NCBI GenBank assembly: GCA_910588555.1
Contig: CAJUPC010000047.1
Coordinates: 1-7,066, forward strand
Direction of reading: 5' to 3'
DNA length: 7,066 nt
Origin: Candidatus Gastranaerophilales bacterium
Lineage (GTDB): Bacteria; Cyanobacteriota; Vampirovibrionia; Gastranaerophilales; Gastranaerophilaceae
This document shows, piece after piece, positions 1 to 3,355 of the stretch (position 1 is the first letter of the stretch; each line of letters begins with the position of its first letter). A program made the translations under genes and the position numbers. The notes below the pieces were generated by a model. The model was not told the origin of the DNA. It saw only the letters and a list, made by a program, of their open reading frames with translations, and searched no databases.

Positions 1-445
1 TTCTGTTTATACCTTCTTCTTCAGATTGAAATTTTTCAATCATTACATCATAATTAGTTTGAAGAATTAATACAGCTTTCTCTTTATATAGTTTATTTAA
101 ACAATTATATATTTTACTGTCTTTGAAATTTTTTCGAGGGGTTTCGTAAAATAATTCTCTTAATAGATTATTAAATTCTTGTTCTTTATTTTTATTTTTT
201 ATCTTTTCTGTACAAATACTAATTATCTTTATAGGTTTATTTAAACTTAATAAATTTAGTTTTTCAGAACGAGTAATAATTTTTTGTTGCAAGCAAAATT
301 TCGTAATCCTATTCGCTAATCCTTGCCAATCGGGCATCCCGATATTAAATCCTACACCTGAACCCAAAAATAAACAGACCCTTTTTGCTTTTATCGCATC
401 TTGAAATTCTACTTCCTTAAATAATGACTTGTAATCCTCTAACAT
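1..445 (-). CDS. SIR2-like domain protein, N-terminal 148 residues, cut by window edge
   Basis: The frame is open from the ATG at 445-443 to the window edge with no stop. Residues 23-43 contain VCLFLGSGVGFNIGMPDW, matching the nucleotide-binding GxGxS...G(L/M)P.W segment of SIR2-like (SIR2_2-type) proteins. Residues 126-138 contain LILQTNYDVMIEK, matching the TTNYD..(L/I)E motif, with N131 as the likely catalytic Asn and D133 beside it. The catalytic His and any effector-sensing C-terminal domain lie beyond the window. Bacterial proteins of this family are typically NAD-hydrolysing anti-phage effectors (for example ThsA, DSR, and SIR2-STAND or SIR2-pAgo proteins); which type this is cannot be decided here. 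It is divergent from the AbiF-like gene, 161 bp away. No Shine-Dalgarno is visible. A TAA stop in frame at 487-485 limits upstream extension, and ATG 445 is the only good start. Confidence 0.8.
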   Translation of the reverse strand, partial: MLEDYKSLFKEVEFQDAIKAKRVCLFLGSGVGFNIGMPDWQGLANRITKFCLQQKIITRSEKLNLLSLNKPIKIISICTEKIKNKNKEQEFNNLLRELFYETPRKNFKDSKIYNCLNKLYKEKAVLILQTNYDVMIEKFQSEEEGINR

Positions 446-503
446 ACAATTTATTTTAATACAAATATGCAAAATTTTACGATATTACTAAACAATGAGA
501 TGG

Positions 504-532
504 ATAATATAAAATTACCAATTCCATTACAA
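504..532 (-). promoter_or_regulatory. candidate promoter of the SIR2-like gene
   Basis: On the minus strand, TTGTAA (532-527) is followed after 17 nt by TATTAT (509-504), which would start RNA near 497 and leave a leader of about 50 nt. A second -10-like box, TAAAAT (458-453), lies 7 nt before the ATG and would give a leaderless transcript, but its -35 is poor. The sequence does not decide between them. Confidence 0.4.
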
Positions 533-572
533 CTTAGATAAGGGGCGGGTATATTTTAATTAGAATAATTAA

Positions 573-600
573 TTCCCATGCTGGTAAACTATGCTATAAT
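573..600 (+). promoter_or_regulatory. extended -10 promoter of the AbiF-like gene, leaderless start
   Basis: A perfect TATAAT (595-600) is preceded by TGC, making an extended -10. A weak -35 TTCCCA (573-578) lies 16 nt upstream. The -10 ends 6 nt before the ATG at 607, so transcription should begin at or next to the start codon. No Shine-Dalgarno is present between 580 and 606. Confidence 0.65.
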
Positions 601-606
601 TACTTT

Positions 607-1266
607 ATGATAGATATTAAATCTAAAGATGAATTAGTTGAGATTATTACACCTGTTAGGCTTGGTGCTTATGGGAATGGGGATAATTCATTTCTCTTAA
701 ATGAGTATGTTTATAATCTCAAATTATCAGAAGCTTTTTATCCGGCTTTGTCTTTATTGGAAATTACTCTTAGAAACAGAATTTGCAATGCCGTTGAAAA
801 ACTTATTTGCAAAGATTGGCTTTTACAAGAACTCAATAAACAAAATATTTTAGCTGATAAGGAATATCAAAAACTTTTAGAATCTGCAAATAAAATAAGA
901 AAAAGTGGAAAGAAAATAACCAATGACAGACTTATTTCTGAAATGACTTTAGGATTCTGGATTCATCTTTGTACAAAATCCTATAAACCAAAATTATGGG
1001 ATAAAAAAGGATTTTTTGAGGCTGTATTTCCTAACTATACTAACAATGGAGAATTGAGAAAAATTGCACCTATTCAAAATGATTTACTAAATATTTTGAG
1101 ATTAAGAAACCGAATTTTTCATCACGAAATTATTATTAATGGTAATAAAACTCCCCAAGAACAATATCAATTAGTTTTAAATATGTTACATCTGTTGTCA
1201 ACCGGCATGGAAACACTTTTAAATGATATAAGCCGTTTTGACACTATAACAAAGCAAAAACCCTAG
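607..1266 (+). CDS. Abi family HEPN protein, AbiF-like (candidate RNA-targeting toxin / abortive infection)
   Basis: This 219-aa protein has the features of Abi-like (Abi_2/AbiD/AbiF) proteins. Residues 41-59 (SEAFYPALSLLEITLRNRI) hold the conserved E..LYPxLxxLEIxLRN helix. SEMTLGFWIHL (111-121) is the central family motif, and RLRNRIFHHE (165-174) is the HEPN-type R-x4-H motif, with R167 and H172/H173 as presumed RNase residues. Length is normal for the family. Known members act in phage exclusion, and AbiF proteins have been proposed as RNA-guarded toxins related to the ancestor of Cas13 (recalled, not checked). The stop codon lies inside the left arm of a folded RNA at 1259-1298, linking toxin gene and RNA. 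The promoter suggests a leaderless mRNA starting at ATG 607. Its neighbour is a divergent SIR2-like gene, which supports a defence role. Family assignment is firm; RNase or toxin activity is inferred. Confidence 0.85.
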   Translation: MIDIKSKDELVEIITPVRLGAYGNGDNSFLLNEYVYNLKLSEAFYPALSLLEITLRNRICNAVEKLICKDWLLQELNKQNILADKEYQKLLESANKIRKSGKKITNDRLISEMTLGFWIHLCTKSYKPKLWDKKGFFEAVFPNYTNNGELRKIAPIQNDLLNILRLRNRIFHHEIIINGNKTPQEQYQLVLNMLHLLSTGMETLLNDISRFDTITKQKP

Positions 1267-1298
1267 CGACTCTGCAAGCAGGACATCAATCTAGGGTT
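1259..1298 (+). ncRNA. two-stem structured RNA at the 3' end of the AbiF-like gene (abiF-type RNA candidate)
   Basis: An outer 8-bp perfect stem pairs AACCCTAG (1259-1266) with CTAGGGTT (1291-1298). Inside, TCTG (1271-1274) pairs with CAGG (1279-1282) across a CAAG tetraloop, with one G-U pair. The internal loop is asymmetric: CGAC on the 5' side and ACATCAAT on the 3' side. The toxin stop codon TAG is the end of the left arm. No T-run follows, so this is not a normal terminator. I recall a conserved RNA motif located next to Abi_2/AbiF genes and described as the RNA antitoxin partner in the lineage leading to Cas13; this element fits that position and shape. A TATAAC box (1245-1250) inside the coding sequence could start a separate RNA near 1257, but its -35 is poor. 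Exact RNA ends are unknown. Confidence 0.6.
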
Positions 1299-1359
1299 AT
1301 CCAATAATATTATAATCTATTTTGTACAGTTTTTCAAGTGTTAGAATTATTTTTTGTTA

Positions 1360-1365
1360 TATAAT
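1360..1365 (+). promoter_or_regulatory. -10 box upstream of the 64-aa gene
   Basis: TATAAT at 1360-1365 lies 20 nt before the ATG at 1386, with a Shine-Dalgarno AGAGGA (1374-1379) spaced 6 nt from the start. No good -35 is visible at 16-18 nt upstream. A second TATAAT at 1311-1316 also lacks a -35. Confidence 0.4.
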
Positions 1366-1385
1366 GTTATAAAAGAGGAAAATTT

Positions 1386-1580
1386 ATGTCACATGGCGGT
1401 GCAAGACCAGGAGCCGGAAGAAAACCAACTGGTCGAAAGACAACAAAAGCTACCATTTATGAAGAAGATAGGGAACTTATAAATAATTATGCTACATCTA
1501 TGAATATTCCAGTAAATGAATTATTGCATCGAATTTTTAGGCATGAAAATTTTGTTGATTTTATAAATAAATTAAAATGA
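1386..1580 (+). CDS. small GGARPGAGRKP protein, ribbon-helix-helix-like
   Basis: This 64-aa basic protein starts with SHGGARPGAGRKPTGRK (2-18), a glycine/arginine-rich, AT-hook-like N-terminus common in small proteins of plasmids, phages and integrative elements. Residues 19-54 (TTKATIYEEDRELINNYATS, then a second helix) have the strand-helix-helix pattern of a ribbon-helix-helix domain: a short beta segment KATIY, then two amphipathic helices. A good Shine-Dalgarno (AGAGGA, 6-nt spacer) supports the start. It is the last gene before the tRNA-Glu att site and is followed by direct repeats at 1585-1602 and 1610-1696. That position would fit a DNA-binding accessory factor of the element (regulator or excision factor), but no sequence motif proves this. 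Function is otherwise unknown. Confidence 0.75.
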   Translation: MSHGGARPGAGRKPTGRKTTKATIYEEDRELINNYATSMNIPVNELLHRIFRHENFVDFINKLK

Positions 1581-1584
1581 AAAT

Positions 1585-1602
1585 TGCTAACAAAATGCTA
1601 AC
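1585..1602. repeat. two TGCTAAC direct repeats, 11-bp period
   Basis: TGCTAAC occurs at 1585-1591 and again at 1596-1602, one DNA helical turn apart, just after the small gene and about 115 bp inside the att site. This spacing suits a protein bound twice on one DNA face, such as integrase arm or excision factor sites. That is an inference from position only. Confidence 0.4.
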
Positions 1603-1609
1603 CAATTTC

Positions 1610-1696
1610 TTTAAACTAATTAAATAATTCAAATTTATTAATTTGCAAAATTGCATAAAAATACAATTTTAAGACTAATTTTTAAACTAATTAAAT
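1610..1696. repeat. 16-bp direct repeat flanking an AT-rich stretch beside the att site
   Basis: TTTAAACTAATTAAAT is present identically at 1610-1625 and 1681-1696, 71 bp apart. The DNA around it (1581-1714) is almost entirely A and T and contains no supported gene. It abuts the tRNA-Glu fragment. Possible roles are arm-type recombinase sites or a flexible recombination region; low complexity makes chance similarity possible. Confidence 0.45.
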
Positions 1697-1714
1697 TAAT
1701 TAAATATAAAAATA

Positions 1715-1761
1715 ACCCTTTCACGGTGTAGACAGCGATTCGAATTCGCTTGGGGGTACCA
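1715..1761 (+). other. 3' fragment of tRNA-Glu(UUC): attachment site (attR) scar
   Basis: The anticodon loop CTTTCAC (1718-1724) carries the anticodon TTC (1720-1722). The 3' anticodon strand GGTGT (1725-1729) and variable loop AGAC (1730-1733) follow. The T-arm is AGCGA-TTCGAAT-TCGCT (1734-1750), and the acceptor strand TGGGGGT (1751-1757) leads to discriminator A1758 and encoded CCA (1759-1761). Only the last three bases before the anticodon loop (1715-1717) fit the 5' anticodon strand; upstream there is no D-arm or 5' acceptor, so this is not a functional tRNA. The acceptor and T-arm resemble cyanobacterial and plastid tRNA-Glu. It is best read as the duplicated core left by site-specific integration. 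Confidence 0.8.
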
Positions 1762-1774
1762 TAATAAAAAATAT

Positions 1775-1797
1775 AGCGGCGATTAAGCCGCTTTTTT
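1775..1797. terminator. intrinsic terminator, probably bidirectional
   Basis: AGCGGC (1775-1780) pairs with GCCGCT (1787-1792) around a GATTAA loop, followed on the plus strand by a T-run (1792-1797). It probably once ended the tRNA-Glu transcript. On the minus strand the hairpin is followed by ATATTTTTTA, so it can also end the TonB-like gene, whose stop is at 1820. Confidence 0.75.
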
Positions 1798-1819
1798 AAT
1801 GCAAAAATTTTTCTTAATT

Positions 1820-2938
1820 TTACGGCATACATGCATGTTCATAAATTTTGGTATGATTTAAATTGTCATTAACCGATTGCATTTTAATATTCTCATCAAA
1901 AAGTAAACGGTACAAAAAGAAGCTGCGAGGCTGGGTAAATATCTCTGGTGCAGAACCTGCAAAAGATTTTTTGACACCTATTTGCTTGTTTTTACAATCA
2001 ACTTTGCATTTCAATAAATAAGCATTTTGAGTATATTTATTCGTCTGTAAAACATTCAAAAACTTATAACCGTTATTACTTCTAATTGAACCTTTAGTTG
2101 TTGCATAAAGTTTTTTAGGAAGCAATTCCGTATACATTCCCTCATTCGACTTAACAATAACACTTTTATTTATTTTATCAGTAGTCGTAGTATAAGTATA
2201 TCCTGTTGTGGGAACTGTCAAATGATAGCCAAATGTGAAATGTATATCTACAGATTCACCTTTAAAGTCAGATGGCAATGGTTTAAATGGCGATGAACGT
2301 TGGATTGCGTTTAGTGCTGCTTTGTCAGCCTCGGGGTCATTAGAAGAATTTTTAATATAACTTGAAAGCAAACGTCCATCTTTTGAGACTTTCATCAACA
2401 CAACAACACGCAATCTTTCTTTTCCTCTAGGTGGTTCCCAGTTCATTTTTATCCGTCTTGTCAATTCATTCATATATGGATAAAAGTCAACTTCATTTGA
2501 CACTAAACTTAACATTGGGTTACCACCCCAAACGTTATAATCAAACGTAAACTGGATATCTACGCTATTACCTTTATATTCAGACGGCAAAGGTCTAAAT
2601 GGTGCAGTTTGGTGTAGTGCATTAAGAGCCGCTTCATCTGCTGCTGTAAAACCTGATGATTTATAAACCGAACTCTTTGATAAGCGTCCGTCTTTTTCTA
2701 TTGTAAAAACTAATATTACACGGGCGCTAAAATCAAACTTAGGCGGGTTCCAATTCATTTTTATCTGCCTTTGAAGCTCTCGCATATAAGGAGCCAAATC
2801 AACACCATCCGGAGAAATATATTTTTCATTAGTTGGCTCTCCGTTATATAACAAATTACTTTCGGCAAGAACCAAATTAAAAAGTCCAAGATTAAATATT
2901 AATAATAAAATTCCAAATAACAAACAAATCTTTTTCAT
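1820..2938 (-). CDS. secreted protein with two TonB C-terminal-like domains
   Basis: This is a 372-aa protein if ATG 2938 is used. An N-terminal signal peptide (KKICLLFGILLLIFNLG..., cleavage likely after VLA-E) directs export. Two homologous domains follow at about residues 48-134 and 151-238. Each has the TonB-C pattern: (Y)M.EL.R.IK.NW.PP, V(V/I)L...V..DGRL, ADEAAL.A....PF.PLPS..KG.SVDI.FTF. The last 130 residues (with a Cys pair in KCKVDCKNK) resemble small secreted or surface domains but are not assigned. There is no TonB-type transmembrane anchor plus proline-rich spacer, so this is unlikely to be an energy-transducing TonB; binding to peptidoglycan or an outer-membrane partner is more plausible. 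The upstream TTG at 2944 could add two residues, but the promoter places the RNA start at ATG 2938. Function is unknown. Confidence 0.8.
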   Translation of the reverse strand: MKKICLLFGILLLIFNLGLFNLVLAESNLLYNGEPTNEKYISPDGVDLAPYMRELQRQIKMNWNPPKFDFSARVILVFTIEKDGRLSKSSVYKSSGFTAADEAALNALHQTAPFRPLPSEYKGNSVDIQFTFDYNVWGGNPMLSLVSNEVDFYPYMNELTRRIKMNWEPPRGKERLRVVVLMKVSKDGRLLSSYIKNSSNDPEADKAALNAIQRSSPFKPLPSDFKGESVDIHFTFGYHLTVPTTGYTYTTTTDKINKSVIVKSNEGMYTELLPKKLYATTKGSIRSNNGYKFLNVLQTNKYTQNAYLLKCKVDCKNKQIGVKKSFAGSAPEIFTQPRSFFLYRLLFDENIKMQSVNDNLNHTKIYEHACMP

Positions 2939-2944
2939 AACCAA

Positions 2945-2973
2945 ATAATACTCTTATACGAACGCGATGTCAA
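2945..2973 (-). promoter_or_regulatory. consensus promoter of the TonB-like gene, leaderless start
   Basis: A perfect -35 TTGACA (2973-2968) is followed after 17 nt by TATTAT (2950-2945). The predicted RNA start falls at about 2938, the A of the ATG. This favours ATG 2938 over the upstream TTG at 2944, which would lie outside the transcript. Confidence 0.75.
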
Positions 2974-2982
2974 TAGAACATC

Positions 2983-3010
2983 TTTACATAGAAAATTTTT
3001 ATACTATAAT
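2983..3010 (+). promoter_or_regulatory. promoter facing the 411-bp intergenic region
   Basis: TTTACA (2983-2988), a 16-nt spacer and a perfect TATAAT (3005-3010). It lies back to back with the TonB-like gene promoter; their -35 boxes are 9 nt apart. The -10 ends 7 nt before an ATG at 3018, so the RNA should be leaderless for the small ORF there. Confidence 0.7.
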
Positions 3011-3017
3011 TAAAATT

Positions 3018-3071
3018 ATGATGAATTTAATCCGACGAAATGTAAGATATTTTTTGAAAGGCTTGTTATAA
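3018..3071 (+). CDS. 17-aa leaderless small ORF (IRRN peptide)
   Basis: The reading frame MMNLIRRNVRYFLKGLL begins exactly where the promoter at 2983-3010 should start RNA, with no Shine-Dalgarno. The peptide is short, cationic and amphipathic. Its ATC CGA CGA AAT codons are part of an 11-bp direct repeat found again, in frame, in the small ORF at 3228. The CGA-CGA pair contrasts with the downstream 428-aa gene, where all 12 arginines are AGA. The 5' arm of a long hairpin (3033-3094) begins at these codons, and a strong terminator follows at 3115. This layout suits a leader peptide controlling termination, or an independent small transcript. Translation is unproven. Confidence 0.45.
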   Translation: MMNLIRRNVRYFLKGLL

Positions 3072-3094
3072 AAATAAGACGCTTACATTTGTCG
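3033..3094 (+). promoter_or_regulatory. long-stem hairpin with antiterminator potential
   Basis: CGACGAAATGTAAG (3033-3046) pairs with CTTACATTTGTCG (3082-3094) over 13 bp with one bulged base. Its loop holds GAAAGG (3056-3061), which can pair with CCTTTC (3118-3123), the 5' arm of the following terminator. The left arm overlaps the CGA-CGA codons of the 17-aa ORF, so a ribosome paused there would disrupt this hairpin. That geometry suggests attenuation, but no alternative-fold energy was computed. Confidence 0.45.
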
Positions 3095-3114
3095 TAAAAA
3101 AGATTTTTATTTCT

Positions 3115-3144
3115 TGACCTTTCCCCCCGAAAGGTCATTTTTTT
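3115..3144 (+). terminator. strong intrinsic terminator
   Basis: A perfect 9-bp stem TGACCTTTC (3115-3123) / GAAAGGTCA (3129-3137) with a CCCCC loop is followed by seven T residues (3138-3144). It lies about 100 nt downstream of the promoter at 2983-3010, so it ends a transcript of roughly 127 nt. I see no convincing promoter between it and the gene at 3356, which favours an attenuator over a simple end of transcript. Confidence 0.8.
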
Positions 3145-3216
3145 ATGTTAAAAATCGTAAAATTATCCGCCGATAAAGGCAATAAATTTTATTCAGTGTA
3201 CTTAGAAAAAAAATGA
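3145..3216 (+). CDS. possible 23-aa small ORF (doubtful)
   Basis: ATG at 3145, right after the terminator T-run, opens a 23-codon frame ending in TGA at 3214. The peptide begins MLKIVKLSADKGNKFYSV. GAAAGG within the terminator 3' arm (3129-3134) could act as a ribosome binding site at 10-nt spacing. The stop overlaps another ATG (ATGA, 3213-3216) in frame with the next small ORF, a coupling arrangement. No homology is recognised and it may be chance. Confidence 0.2.
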   Translation: MLKIVKLSADKGNKFYSVYLEKK

Positions 3217-3227
3217 AAGGCAGAAAA

Positions 3228-3311
3228 ATGAAACATAATATCCGACGAAACTCAATAATTAAGGCGAATGCCCCAATCGTCAAATTAATGAACTTAATTT
3301 GGGGTCTGTAG
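3228..3311 (+). CDS. 27-aa small ORF with Shine-Dalgarno (second IRRN peptide), probable leader peptide
   Basis: The frame MKHNIRRNSIIKANAPIVKL... runs for 27 codons to a TAG at 3309, 44 nt before the 428-aa gene. GAAAGG (3215-3220) lies 7 nt before the ATG, a good ribosome binding site. An in-frame ATG at 3213 could extend it by five residues. It repeats the IRRN motif, with ATC CGA CGA AAC codons, seen in the ORF at 3018. Most of it overlaps the folded leader at 3242-3329, so translation would remodel that structure. No known family is recognised. Confidence 0.4.
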   Translation: MKHNIRRNSIIKANAPIVKLMNLIWGL

Positions 3312-3341
3312 TACTCGATTATTGAACGGCAAAATTTGCCG
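3242..3341 (+). promoter_or_regulatory. multi-stem structured leader of the 428-aa gene
   Basis: Nested pairings are visible: CCG (3242-3244) with CGG (3327-3329); TCAATAAT (3252-3259) with ATTATTGA (3318-3325); CCCC (3271-3274) with GGGG (3301-3304); AAATTAA (3282-3288) with TTAATTT (3294-3300) around TGAAC. The CGG at 3327 can instead pair in the palindrome CGGCAAAATTTGCCG (3327-3341) just before the Shine-Dalgarno, so two folds compete. It matches no riboswitch class I can name. It could be a leader-peptide regulator, a protein-binding site or a new cis element. Confidence 0.45.
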
Positions 3342-3355
3342 CGGAAAGGAAAAAA

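Larger units (their letters stand above)
1..1761. mobile_element. right end of an element integrated in tRNA-Glu (left end outside window)
   Basis: The right boundary is a 3' fragment of tRNA-Glu at 1715-1761 that has no 5' half. Insertion into a tRNA 3' end rebuilds the gene at one end of the element and leaves a duplicated 3' fragment at the other. Because the fragment reads on the plus strand, the element should lie to its left and the intact tRNA-Glu beyond position 1. Visible cargo is a SIR2-like gene, an AbiF-like gene with its RNA, and a 64-aa DNA-binding-like gene: two defence-type genes plus an accessory one. This DNA is very AT-rich, and the genes after 1761 are ordinary chromosomal ones. 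No integrase is visible, so phage, ICE and satellite island cannot be told apart. Confidence 0.65.

Noticed and set aside
1238..1243. Consensus TTGACA as a -35 box for the abiF-type RNA
   Set aside because: The position 16-18 nt downstream holds the CCCTAG stem arm, with no -10-like sequence. The hexamer is explained by the coding of Phe-Asp-Thr.
1259..1298. Rho-independent terminator or CRISPR repeat
   Set aside because: There is no T-run after the stem and a 24-nt structured loop, so it is a poor terminator. A single copy without spacers is not a CRISPR array.
1640..1761. A complete tRNA gene
   Set aside because: No D-arm, 5' acceptor strand or full 5' anticodon stem can be found upstream of 1715; only the 3' half is present.
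1638..1832. 64-codon open frame on the minus strand
   Set aside because: It runs across the tRNA-Glu fragment, the terminator and AT-rich repeat DNA, has no ribosome binding site and gives a low-complexity peptide.
2942..2944. TTG as the start of the TonB-like gene
   Set aside because: The consensus promoter at 2945-2973 predicts transcription from about 2938, so the TTG would lie upstream of the RNA; ATG 2938 is preferred.
3241..3345. A known riboswitch or a hammerhead ribozyme (CGACGAAAC resembles part of a core)
   Set aside because: The other conserved hammerhead segment (CUGANGA) is missing, and no c-di-GMP, cobalamin, SAM or other class core that I know is matched.
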